Below, piece after piece: positions 22,790-34,082 of a stretch of 64,000 bases of DNA. The stretch comes from Sipunculus nudus. Lineage: Eukaryota; Annelida; Sipuncula; Golfingiida; Sipunculidae. A program made the position numbers and the translations under genes. Location: positions 3,224,001-3,288,000 of the forward strand of contig CM049310.1 in the NCBI GenBank assembly GCA_026874595.1. The letters are read 5' to 3'. Position 1 is the stretch's first letter, and each line of letters starts with the position of its first letter. Under the pieces are notes generated by a model. That model searched no databases. It saw only the letters and a program-made list of their open reading frames with translations, and was not told the origin of the DNA.

Positions 22790-23430
22790 AACTATAATGA
22801 TCACTCTTTGTCCGTCATCTGTCTGTCTGTCTGTCTGTCTGTTCGTTCGTTTTTTAACAGGGCACAAATCATAACCACTAGGCCTAAAATCTTCATACTT
22901 GACATACAAGAAGATCCATGCAAAACTCCTTGGAAACCAGAAACTAGGTCTCTGCTACCAATAACTTCTGTGATATGGGACTCTAAAGTACCTCTCAGAA
23001 TAATCAAAAATATGATACAAAAGATCCAATCTCTGAAGAACTAATGCATTGATCACCATGATTCTTTGCATGCATACTGATAATGGAGTGTTTCATCATT
23101 TCCTGTAGACTGGTGGCAGCACCTGCATTTTTTCAAATTTTTACGCATTTTCTTCTCAATTTTTGAGACCTTCAAGGATGTGGTAAACTGTTAACAGGGA
23201 ACAAATTGTAACCATTGCACCTAGAATCTCCTTACTTGACATCCAGGGAGGTCCATGAAAAATCTCATAAGAAACCCGAAATTAGATCTCTGTTACCCTT
23301 TCCTCCAAGCTAAGTTTCAGTTGAATGGGAAAACCTCCTTCAAATGTGGCATTCAGATGGTAAAATTCATCTTGTTAATGTCTTCTTAGTTGGCTGAGTG
23401 TCATGACCCATGTATAACTTGTTGGTATTA
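22790..23430 (+). mobile_element. Family D repeat (GTCTG tract, CAAATCGTAACC core)
   Basis: A GTCTGTCTGTCTGTCTGT tract at 22820-22842 is followed by ACAGGGCACAAATCATAACC, CTTGACATACAAG, a CTTGGAAACC block and a GCATTGATCACCATG block. A partial second core starts near 23196. The same order occurs at 44977-46015 and 49276-49908. Confidence 0.7.
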
Positions 23431-23529
23431 TTGAGATATTTCCAGCATCATTCCTGGAAATCGGATCCAAATGTTTAGAATTTTCTTGGTGTACATTCTT
23501 CCAGCTGGTTTAAATGTTTATTTGGTTAT

Positions 23530-25100
23530 TGGGGCCCCGCTTGACAAGCGGGTGCCCTATAGTGATCACTGTGTCAGTCCGTCCTTCTGTCAGTGACACT
23601 TTCTTTCGCACTGATAACTCAACAACAACATACTGCAGCTTTCCCCGATTAACAGGGTTGATTGGTATCTATGAGGGCTCAAGATCTCTCGAATTACAGA
23701 CTTGTCGGAATTCCAGTATGGCTGCCACAGCCCAATTGCTGATTTTCTTTCGCGCTCGATAACTCAACAACACCATACTGCAGCTTTCCCAAATTCACAG
23801 GAATGATTGGCACCTATGAGGGCTCCAGACCTATCAAATTACAGACTTGTTGGAATTCCAGTATGGCTGCCACAGCCCAAACGCTGATTTTCTTTCACGC
23901 GTGATAACTCAACAACACCATCCTGCAGCTTTCGTAAATTCACAGGAATGATTGGCACCTATGAGGGCTCCAGACCTATCAAATTACAGACTTGTTGGAA
24001 TTCCGATATGTCCGCCACAGCCCAAATGCTGATTTTCTTTTGCGCGCAATAACTCAACAACAACATACTGCAGCTTTCCCAAATTCACAGGAATGATTGG
24101 CACCTATGAGGGCTCCAGACCTATCCAATTACAGACTTGTTGGAATTCCAATATGGTTGCCACAGCCCAATCGCTGATTTTCTTTTACACGCGATAACTC
24201 AACAACAACATACTGCAGCTTTTTCAAATTCACAGGGATGATTGGTACCTGTGAGTACTCCAGACCTAACAGACTTGTCGGAATTCCAGTATGGCTGCCA
24301 CAGCCCAATTGCTGATTTTCTTTCGCGCGCGATAACTCAACAACAACATACTGCAGCTTTCCCAAATTCACAGGGTTGATCATTACCTATGAGGGCTCCA
24401 GACCTATTGAAATAGACTTGTCGGAATTCCAATATGGCCGCCACAGCCCAATCGCTGATTTTTTTCGCACGCGATTACTCAACAACAACCTCCTGCAGCT
24501 TTCCCAGATTAACAGGGTTGATTGGTATCTATGAGGGCTCAAGATCTCTCGAATTACAGACTTGTCGGAATTCGAGTATGGCTGCCACAGCCCAATTGCT
24601 GATTTTCTTTCGCGCGCGATAACTCAACAACAACATACTGCAGCTTTCCCAAATTCACAGGGATGATTGGTACCTATAAGGGATCCAGACCAGTTGAATT
24701 ACAGACCTGTTGGAATTCCAATATGGCTGCCACAGCCCGATGTCTGATTTTCTTTCGCACACAATAACTTAACAACAACCTACTGCAGCTTTCCCTATTT
24801 CACAGGGATCATTGGTGCATATGAGGGCTCCAGACTTATTGAATTACAGACTGGCTCAAAATCAAATATGGCTAACAGATTACATTCGGTGATTTTCTAT
24901 TGCACACATTATTTCAGACATATCTTCTTTAATAACATTTGATCCAGTAGGATTTTTTCCCTCATGCATATGGATAAAAACCTGTTTCTGTTTGTCATAT
25001 TTTTCAAACTTTACTTAATTTTTCACCCATATGTAAACTAGTCCAGCACTTGCAGAAACGTGGGGCCCTCTGAGGACCATTGTCCGACCACATCTAGTTT
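23530..25100 (+). mobile_element. Family E hairpin/GTCY element with 145-bp tandem core
   Basis: The 5' end is GGGGCCCCGCTTG, with a near-perfect hairpin CCCGCTTG/CAAGCGGG (23536-23552), then GTCAGTCCGTCCTTCTGTC. The core is nine tandem units (period 145 bp; two are 138 and 142), with landmarks AACTCAACAAC at 23616, 23761, 23906, 24051, 24196, 24334, 24476, 24621 and 24766, and ACAGACTTGT, GGAATTCC and TGGCTGCCACAGCCCAAT. The 3' end is GTGGGGCCCTCTGAGGACCA, a GGAC/GTCC mini-hairpin, and ATCTAGTTT. GGGGCCC occurs near both ends in inverted register. No coding capacity was found. Confidence 0.8.
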
Positions 25101-25299
25101 ATATTAATGTTAATGTTAATATTAATATATCAGATGGCTGTTTCACTTGATGAATATCCCTTTTCCCCATTCCTTTTGTCTTTTATTTTATTTTATAGAG
25201 ACATTTATTATAATATCCCATAAATTAGCAGCTTGAAGTCCACATGTATGTTTATTTGTTAATCAATGGACTAAAATAAAAAAAAAAACGTTCGACTGT

Positions 25300-26450
25300 T
25301 GTAGTATTATCTGCCAAAACAGAGTTTTGCAGATACTATGTTTTCAGTTGGACGCTGCTGCTGCCACTGCTGCTGCCGCTGCATTTGTATGTGTATTTGT
25401 TAATCAATGGACAAAAAAAATACTTGACTGCTGTAATTATATCCGCTAAAGCAGAGGGGATACTATGTTTTCAGTTGGACGCTGCCGCCGCCACTTCTGC
25501 TGCTGCCACATAGGTTTCTGGAGAACTCCTTGGTAACCACTGGGCGGAATTTTTTTAAATTCTGAATTATGATTGGGTCACATGTGAACTGCTGCGCCCT
25601 CATTTTTGGTTGAACTCTGACCTTTCTTCTCTGCCCAGCGTCCATTTGTGCGTCTGTTTCTGCACATAAACCCACATATCTCGGGAACTGTTTGACTGAT
25701 CAGGCTAAAAAATTCACACATATACTAAAAATGGTGGTGCCTTTGCAGTGTTCATCTTTTCATCTGCCTTGGGATAAAATTACTCGTATCTCTGCATTGG
25801 TTGAAATTTTTGCATACATCCTGGACAGCTTTCTTGATTTTAAGACAGGTGGCGCCACCTACATTCATGTTTATGCTGCAAACGTCAAAGCTCATATCTC
25901 GGGAACTGTTTGACCGATTGGACCAAGATTGTGCATGTGTATAGATCTAACATAGCTTTTTATCATACACAAAACTGTTGGCGACACCTGCAACCATTTT
26001 TGGACAGCACCTGTCTGTTTTTCTGCTGTGGCAAAACAATTGCTCATATCGCGGCAGTGCCTAAAATTTTTCAGGTTTATACATCTTGGATAGCTTTTTG
26101 GATTTTGTGGAAGGTGGTGCCACCAACATTTATGTTTACGCTGCAGACGTCAAAGCTCATATCTAGGGAACTGTTTGACTGATTGGACCAAGATGGTGCA
26201 TGTGTATAGATCTAACATAGCTCTTAACCATACACAAAATTGGTGGTGCCACCTGCCACCATTTTTGCACAAGTCCTTCTGTTTGTCTGCTGTTGGATAA
26301 AATCACTCATATACATGTAGTGGTTTGACTTTTCTGCCTAAAATTTTGCATATGTATACAACTTGGACAGATTTCTGGATTTGTAGTAGGTGGCGCAACC
26401 TACATACACATTTCAGCTGCAGACATCCATGCTAATATGCAACACACCTC
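25300..26450 (+). mobile_element. Family C element (TATCYGCCAAAAC hairpin start, GGTGGCGCCACC core)
   Basis: It starts near 25310 with TATCTGCCAAAAC-AGA-GTTTTGCAGATA, a hairpin with a one-base bulge. The start is repeated in degenerate form near 25441. It is followed by GCTGCTGCCACT/GCCGCCGCC, a GTTTCTGGAGAACTCC block and tandem segments of ~260 bp containing CATATCTCGGGAACTG, TGGCGCCACCT and ACATCTTGGATAGC. The copy at 51153-52095 is a second member. It ends indistinctly near 26450. Confidence 0.7.
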
Positions 26451-26499
26451 ACTCTATTTCCCCATGCCACTCAATCCATGCCTCACTTCACTCGTTCCA

Positions 26500-26843
26500 C
26501 TCTGATTTAGGCGGTTATATTTCAACTTGTACTTTTATAAAATAAAAAAATACTTATGTTTAATAATATATATTAAAAAAAATAGATCCAATGGAGCAAA
26601 TGTGTAAACTACTGAACTGTCAATTTATCAAAAAGCAAACCAATGATCAGGGTAATAATATACATCTTTTGTTTACAAATTGCTCACATGCTTCAATTTT
26701 AACATTAGAGAATGCATCATATGGTCACAAAATATTATTTGCAACAATTTCTTACTCATCAATACAAACCAATCATGTCAACTAACCATGGCCTATATTA
26801 CATTTTCCACTTAGACTTTATCTCCATTTGATATTATTTTAGA
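26500..26843 (+). pseudogene. Decayed endonuclease fragment, repeat-borne
   Basis: The open frame at 26591-26785 (L-L-N-C-Q-F-I-K, then N-I-H-L-L-F-T-N-C, then G-H-K-I-L-F-A-T-I) is a degraded version of the endonuclease end found at 35239-35475 (I-D-L-V-C-T-N-C, S-D-H-K-I-L-L-A-T-I). The catalytic S-D-H has become Y-G-H. A near-identical block lies at 32260-32600. Confidence 0.55.
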
Positions 26844-29797
26844 TTTTTAGCTCAGCTGACTATAAGTCATCTGAGCTATAGTTGTGGTCCATTGTCTGTC
26901 CGTCTGTCTGTCTGTCCGTCCGTCCGTAGATGTGGCATGTTTTGAAACCATAAGACCTAGGAATCCCAAATCCAACATAATGTTAGATGTCCCCAAGATC
27001 TCCTACCAAGCCGAAAACTGGGTTTTTACGACTTAGTTCCATTGAGAAATTAAGGAAAGACCTCAATTTTCTTTATTAAAAACCTATTTTCACACTTCAG
27101 GACTGCCTAATATCAAAACCACCCATCTGTTTTTCCTCATATTTACCATAAATATTCCTCTATATAGTTCCTAAGTACATGCCAGAAATTAAGTCTGTTA
27201 AGTATAATTTCTTTAAGTTATGGGCCCGAACATAATGGACTTTGTAAAAAATCAGGAAAAATATTTACTCAATTAACATGAAACATTTTGAAACTAGAGT
27301 CTATTTTCCAAAGTATATAACTATGTTTAATTAAGATTCAATTGTTTACCCAAAATTAGATCTGAATTTTGTAAATTTTTTAAGTTATTAGCATAAAAAT
27401 ATAAAATCAGTACCTTAAATTTTGCCCAACTTGGACCATGGCTAATTTTTTCTTGTACGTATCATTGATTTAATTTTCACAGCATGTAAACATAAGTATT
27501 TAATTTGATAAAATCAGAAATTTGAAAATAAAAGCTTGAAAATTGGGCTAGTTATTGATTTTTTTTCTTGAGGCTCTATTGTATTCATATGCTTTGATTA
27601 CAGATTACAGATGCAGGGTCCCACTCCAGGTCACTGGAAGTCAGCTATACCAGGGTTTCTGATTTGTTACAGTCACTGGGGGAAATCCCTTGCTGAGACA
27701 GGTGTACAGTTATTCTCATATCACCACCCTAATCCTTCCCCCCCCCCCAACCCAACCCACCAAGTGTTACGCAGTAATTGTTATTGTTTTCATTATATCT
27801 CCTCAATTGTAATGCTGTTTTGACTCCAATATACAAAAACTTTCCTTGAAAAAGTAGTTCAAGGTGTAATGCCATGTTGCGTTAATGTAGCATTTTTAGC
27901 TCAGCTGACTATAAGTCATCTGAGCTATAGTCGTGGTCCTTTGTCCGTGGTCCTTTGTCCGTCCGGCCGGCCGGCCATCCGTTAACAGGGCACGTTTTAA
28001 AACCATTGGACCTACAAATCCAAAATTCTGCATACCATTAGATGTCCCCAAAATCTCCTACCATACCAAAAATTGGGTCATTAGGACTTCGTTCCTTTGA
28101 GATATATAAGGAAAAACCTCCGTTTTCCATAAAAAAGCCATTGTTACACATCAAGGCTGCCTTATATCAGAACAATCTGTTTTTGATCATATTTAGCATT
28201 CATATTCTTCCATACATTTTCTGTGCACATACCAAAAATTAGGTCAGTATTGGGTATTTTTTTGAAGTTATGGGCCCAAATATAATGCAATTTTTTTAAA
28301 ATCAGGAAATATATTTGCTCACTTAACATGAGAATTGCTGAAGCTGGAGACCTTTTTTCAGGAATATAACTTTATTTAATCAAGATTCAATTGTTTACCC
28401 AAAATTAGATCTGAATTTTGCAAATTTTTCAAGTTATAAGCATAAATAAAAAATCAATACCTTAAATTTTGTCCAACTTTGGCAATGGCACGTTTTTCCC
28501 TGTAAGCACTGTTGATTTAATTTTCGCAGCATATATTTAGAAGGATTTAATCTTTTAAAATCTGAAATTTCAAAGGAATTGTTTGAAAAGAGTAGCTTTT
28601 ATTCAAATTTTCATACACCATGTCAAGTGTTGTTTACAGCTAGCCCACCTAGTAGTACAGCCTTCACTTGCATTATGTAACCCACCCCAGGCAGCTTGCC
28701 TTTGCACAGCTTGGCCACTACTAGCAGGCTTCCCCTCTGCCCTGCACTCCCCCTCCCCCCCCCCCCCCCCCCAGCTCATGCATAAACTAGATGAATGTTA
28801 TAATTTTCTGTATTTTATTTTATTCTTGGCTATGCTACATTTTAGATTTTGTATTGTACCACCAGGGTCACAGTGATTAAAGTGCACATTTAATTGTGAC
28901 TACAAAGTGATGTTTTGCTATGAATGTGTGGATGTTCATCAGATAAGTAATGCTTTACTTCAGAAGAGTAAAACTTCACCAGGTGTGAAATTGACTATTA
29001 ATTCCAGTACTTAATTATAGCCGAGATTGTAATTAGCATAATGATATTGTTTGTCCCTCATTCAACCAACAGTGTGTATACTTTATTTGAAAAGATGTTT
29101 TTATTTTATCAAATTTACTGAATCTTTTATTTTATTTCGGTGAATAAAATTAGGCATGTACTGAAAACTCCAATGTGCAAAACTTTTTAATAGGGATTCA
29201 AGGAATAATCTTGTAGATGCCATGTTGTGGCATTATTTTCTTTTAAATTCAGTTTAAACATTTGATTTAAAAATAATAAAATATATGTGTATGCATAATA
29301 TGACCCAATATGAGCTACAATCTGGATATATAATGATTGCAACTTAGAATTCTAATATTTTAACTTATATTTTCAGTTTTTTTATTACAAATTTATAACA
29401 CTTGTAAATAAAAAAAATGAATCAGATAAAAACTATTAATGGAAAAGTGGATATGCTAAAAAAATAGGCTTATATATAAACTTAAATGCATTATTGCCTT
29501 GAAAGTGAAAAAAAGTATTAGTTCATTCTGTCTACTTGCCTGTCCATCTGTAAATTTTCATATGCATCACAGTATCTCAAAACTTTTACTGTTTTTCTTC
29601 ATGACAGTCTTGTCAGAGTATTAGTTTGCAATCATATATTTAGAACTTTACTATAACCAAGTAGGAGGGCCCCTTTCCTCTTAGCTTCTCATATGCTTAT
29701 ATAAATGAAAAACATTACAATAGAATATATTTCATATTTTGCATTTGCAAAAATTTCAAATTTAAGCTGGGTGCCGTGACCCATGGGTCCTTTGTTT
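26844..29797 (+). mobile_element. Family A element, tandem 5' units
   Basis: The first 5' end is at 26844 (TTTTTAGCTCAGCTGACTAT, with the hairpin partner AAGTCATCTGAGCT) and the GTCTGTCCGTC tract. A second 5' unit starts at 27893. The shared 3' part includes a C-rich stretch at 28743-28773 and ends with GCCGTGACCCATGGGTCC and TTTGTTT near 29797. The small open frames inside are non-coding by pattern. It matches the copy at 46016-49275 along most of its length. Confidence 0.78.
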
Positions 29798-30258
29798 ATA
29801 TTCTGGATTCTCAACATCATTGTTTTAATAAAACTGAATAAATACCAGACATGGTGCGAATACTTTGCAAATTATTTGAATATGAATATGAATATGTACT
29901 CCATTATAAAATTTCTTGCATAAGAATGGGAATTCAGGTAAAAATGAAAGTATTTGAATACCAGTGCAAATACTTTCAAAATGTATTCATGAATGCATTC
30001 ATGAATATATTCTATCATATTATTTTAATAATCATTTCATTTATATTTTATTAAAAAAAATCATATGATTCTCTCATTATTTTTAATAAAAATTATATTT
30101 GGCAAAATATTTGTTATTAAATTTTAATAAATAGTTAAACTCTCATCTTATATGTGCTGCTTATCAGTTATATGGCCAAGTCAAAATCTGTATGACAATA
30201 GCACTCCATTTGTTAATAAAATAAATGAAATCAATCTCTTCCCTGTCTCAAAATCATA
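29798..30258 (+). other. Intronic AT-rich sequence
   Basis: No coding sequence. There are short GAATATGAATATGAATATG and GAATGCATTCATGAAT repeats near 29876-30010. Nothing else was recognised. Confidence 0.5.
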
Positions 30259-30260
30259 TA

Positions 30261-31493
30261 CAGTGAAACCTGAACCAAGCGACCACTGCCGCCAGCGACC
30301 GTCTGTGACTTACGACCGAAAAATGAATGCACCGAGCTTAATCACTCTTTAATGCCCCTGTGTTGAGCGACCGTTTGTGGTACGCGACCACCGACCGCTC
30401 AAATGTGACCGGTCGCTGGTCTTTACCTCCGTTAAGCGACCGCCTGGTGAAGCGGTAGTGGCACCTGGCGTCCTAAGTTAAGACTAAAACGACCGTGCCA
30501 TTGACCGTCTCTTGAATGTGCAGGTGGCAATGGTGACCTACTTTTCCCGCGGTGAATTGGACATCAATTCAGAATACCCCCTCCAGGTGTCAATGGCCCA
30601 GGGCCCGCGTGGTTTTAATCTTTCTCGAAAAATGAAAGTTCCGCGAATATTGCGAGGGAACATGTAAAACGACGCAATTCTTTAATTCTGTGTACCATTA
30701 CTTTTTTTAGCACAGCCTATCTTTGAACACATCGTATTTGTTTAACGATTGTCTAAAACATCTTTACGGTAAACAGGTAAGGATCACGTGCTCTAAGGGA
30801 AATCCCTATATAATATTCATCGAATAGAACTCCTGTTGTATTTCTGACACGCTGCGGTCGTTGACCAGTTGACCGGAGTTCATAGCTAGTCTTAGTGATG
30901 CGTAAATAACATTTGCGCGGATTTAATTAAAAAAAAAAGTGAGTCATGAAAGTAAGTTTGTCATTGCTTAATTTAAGCGATCAACTGTCATTGCTTATCA
31001 CACGCATTTTGACTTGACAACATGTCAGTTCGTGACGACGACAAACTGACGACCTGCTTCGATAACATCAATAGAATATTCATCAATAAGGCAATAGGAC
31101 TCAATGCTTACTACCATAGTACCAATATAGAGAGACAGTTTGATAACGTCAGCAGTCACCTGTAATTTAATGATCGATCCCTTCATACCTGCTTTGAAGT
31201 TTATTGAGATTTTAATGGGGTCTGCTTCTAATTACGGTGAGCACAAGTCAGTGATCAACAAACTGACTCAGTGTGTACTCATGGTACATCATTAATTAGC
31301 GGTTTGTGTTTGTGCAATGTGACAAAGAAGCTATTCAAAGCCTTTGACAAAGGCTTGTTTAATAAAGTTATAAAAGGACCAGCTTTCTTCGATAATAATA
31401 AATAAGATTCTCTTTGTTAAGCAGAACAAGATTGATTCAATGTTTTAAGTAAATATTGTTGTTAACTTGTAAATATTGTTGTGAATATCTTGA

Positions 31494-31537
<44 letters not shown>

Positions 31538-31707
31538 AGTATGTATTTTTATAATAAATAAATAAATATTTATGTAGACATATATGCCTTTATATTCTTT
31601 GTTCGCTTCATGCTGAGACTTAGACCACCTGAGACTTAAGACCACCTGTGACTTAAGACCGCTTTTGGTGTGGCACATCAGGTGGTCTTAACTCTCAGGT
31701 TTTACTG
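30261..31707. mobile_element. pogo/Tc1-like TA-flanked element, non-autonomous
   Basis: The left terminus is CAGTGAAACCTG (30261-30272) and the right terminus, inverted, CAGTAAAACCTG (31696-31707), each flanked by TA. CAGTRRAACCT ends with a TA target are typical of pogo/Tc1-mariner relatives. Sub-terminal GCGACC-type repeats occur at the left, and GACTTAAGACCACC repeats at the right (31617-31690). No transposase frame was seen. The element also carries the TA microsatellite at 31499-31534. Confidence 0.75.
31499..31534. repeat. (TA)n microsatellite
   Basis: About 18 uninterrupted TA dinucleotides. Confidence 0.95.
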
Positions 31708-31709
31708 TA

Positions 31710-32600
31710 TAAGCTAAACACCAACAACTCATAATACAGCTTATATTTATTTCCACACAAAACCAGCATGTGCCTCATTTCAAAATCATATTTTTTATCA
31801 TATATAACAGCTGAGCGCCGTGACCCATGGGTCCCTTGATAAAGAAATAAATTTATCTTTTAAATGTTTTAACAAATATAATTAAACCTATCATTATGCT
31901 TAAATTTATAAAATATGAAGCACATTATGGATGAATCAAGACACAAATTGTGAAATCTAAATCAAGTATTATTTTTAGATATTTATTGTTTTTCAGATTT
32001 AATATATATATTTTTGTGATAAAAAATAAATAAACATTTGTATGCATGATGTGGTGTTATCTGACAAGATTGAGAATTATGAGTCAACTTTTATATTCAG
32101 ATATATATGTTATATTGGAAATGTATAGAAATATAAACTTATAATAAAAAAAATGATGTGATAAAAAATACAAACATTTGTTCATAATTTTCATGCCTCA
32201 GCTGAATTGAAGAACAGGCTTTGTTTTACCTGTATGTATGTTGCTAATTATTTCAACTTTATTTCAATTATTTCATTATTTCAACTGTATACATTTCATA
32301 AAATAAAAAAATACATATATTTAATAATATATATTATACAAAAAAAATAGATTCAGTTGAACAATTTTTTAAACTACTGAAATGTCAACTAATGATTATG
32401 GTATTAGTACAGATCATTTGTTCACAAACTGCTCACATGCTTCAGTTTCAACATAAGGAAACACATGGTCAGGTCACAAAATATTATTTGCAACAATTTC
32501 TTGCTCATCAATACAAACCTATCATATAAACCAACCATGGCCTGTATTACCTCTTCCTCAATTACCTCTATATCTCCATTTGATATTATTTTAGATTTTT
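31710..32600 (+). mobile_element. Family A 3'-end remnants and endonuclease-block copy
   Basis: A complete family A 3' terminus (CAGCTGAGCGCCGTGACCC, then ATGGGTCCCTTG) lies at 31808-31838. The block 32260-32600 repeats 26500-26843, including the eroded endonuclease tail, and then runs into the 50-bp array. Confidence 0.6.
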
Positions 32601-32950
32601 ACCTTCAAGGTCAACTTCAGCTGAGCACAGTGACCCATGGATCCCTTGTTACCTTTAAGGTCAATTTTAGCTGAGCACAGTGACCCATGGGTCCCTTGTT
32701 ACCTTTAAGGTCAATTTTAGCTGTGCACAGTGACCCATGGGCCCCTTGTTACCTTTAAGGTCAATTTTAGCTGAGCACAGTGACCCATTGGTCCCTTGTT
32801 ACCTTTAAGGTCAATTTTAGCTGAGCACAGTGACCCATGGGTCCCTTGTTACCTTTAAGGTCAATTTTAGCTGAGCACAGTGACCCATGGGTCCCTTGTT
32901 ACCTTTAAGGTCAATTTTAGCTGAGCACAGTGACCCATGGGTCCCTTGTT
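32601..32950 (+). repeat. Seven 50-bp tandem copies of the family A 3' terminus
   Basis: Each unit is ACCTTTAAGGTCAATTTTAG, then CTGAGCACAGTGACCCATGG, then GTCCCTTGTT. Exact 50-bp spacing holds for all seven units, with only a few substitutions. Each repeats the sub-terminal inverted repeat (AGCTGAGC), the GACCCATGGGTC palindrome and the CCTTGTT end of family A. The array ends 28 bp before the exon at 32979, so only a short polypyrimidine tract separates it from the acceptor. Confidence 0.95.
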
Positions 32951-32978
32951 TTCACCCTTAATTATTCCTTTTAAACAG

Positions 32979-33112
32979 ATGATGAGTATGAAGATGTAGA
33001 GGATGAGCCAATGGACCTCATCGCCACGGTGTCAAGCTCCTCACATTTACATAAAAGGAAAATGCCCAAACAAAAGTCACTTTCAGAACTTGGCGCCAGA
33101 TCAGACTCAAAG
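32979..33112 (+). CDS. PNPLA6: PNPLA6/7 exon: acidic and Ser/Lys-rich C-terminal tail
   Basis: The acceptor is TTTTAAACAG|AT and the donor AAG|GTTAGT. The exon starts in phase 1, continuing the Gly/Asp codon from 22697, and gives 45 codons including the split one. It encodes D-D-E-Y-E-D-V-E-D-E-P-M-D-L, then a Ser-rich stretch and H-K-R-K-M-P-K-Q-K-S-L-S-E-L-G. NTE tails after the F-T-D-L-A-E block are acidic and poorly conserved, so the assignment rests on frame continuity, good splice sites and position. Confidence 0.85.
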
Positions 33113-34082
33113 GTTAGTATTATATTAACGTAGATACTCATAGTTCTCTTTTTACTGCATGTAAATCCAGTTTTACTTTTTTTGGCATCATATTAGTACC
33201 TGAAGACCAATGACTGAAGAATGGAAAAATTGTACTCCATTTCTCAATCTTGGACCCCTGCCTTAGACACTCCTACACATAAAAAAAAGCTGACAGTATT
33301 GGGATTGTTAGAACCAAAATTAAGGAGATTGATGAATTTTACATCAAGTCTAGTATATTATTATTAAATGTTTTGATAATAAACTAATAGTTTGCCAAAT
33401 GCTAGATCATTGGGAGACCTGTGTTTCAGAGTCTCCAGTATTCAATTACTATCAGGAAATCTGGTTGTATATCATGGCTATCCATGCTGCATTTTGTTGG
33501 TTGTGAGTTATTTTATGTTTAATCTGATAGATTATTAGATGACTGGATCACTGGCACACTTGATTCAGAGTGTCACCAGACATCTAATTAATTACCAGAT
33601 GGATTTAATAGAAAATGTGTTGGTATTGATTATTCATGATACATTATATATGGCAAAAAGTTACTCAAAATCAATATATCATTTATAATTTAGATTTTAC
33701 TCTCTCTCCTCACACGATGCTCTATCTGTTTTCATATCTTAAAATTATGAATGGATTATGTATTTTTTATACATGTTTATGCGGCTTTATTTTTTTGATG
33801 ATATACACAAAGATATTTAGTATAAGCATATTCACTTTGAATGTTTGGAAACCATAAAGGGTTTCATAATGTTAATGTAAGTTTTCATTTTACTATAGTG
33901 TATATAGAGATATCAATGACAATGTCAGACAGGTTATTCTGTTTGCAGTAATTCTAATTGGTATTTGTCTTGTCATTTCCAGTGCTGCTATTCTATACTT
34001 TTAAATTAACATTTTTTTTTTTTCAAGCAAAACTTCTTTTTATACTTTTTTTCAGACAATTTATACTTTTCACATATAAATT
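33113..34082 (+). other. Intronic sequence, no repeat family recognised
   Basis: AT-rich. The short frame at 33636-33857 has low-complexity hydrophobic composition and no support. Confidence 0.6.
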
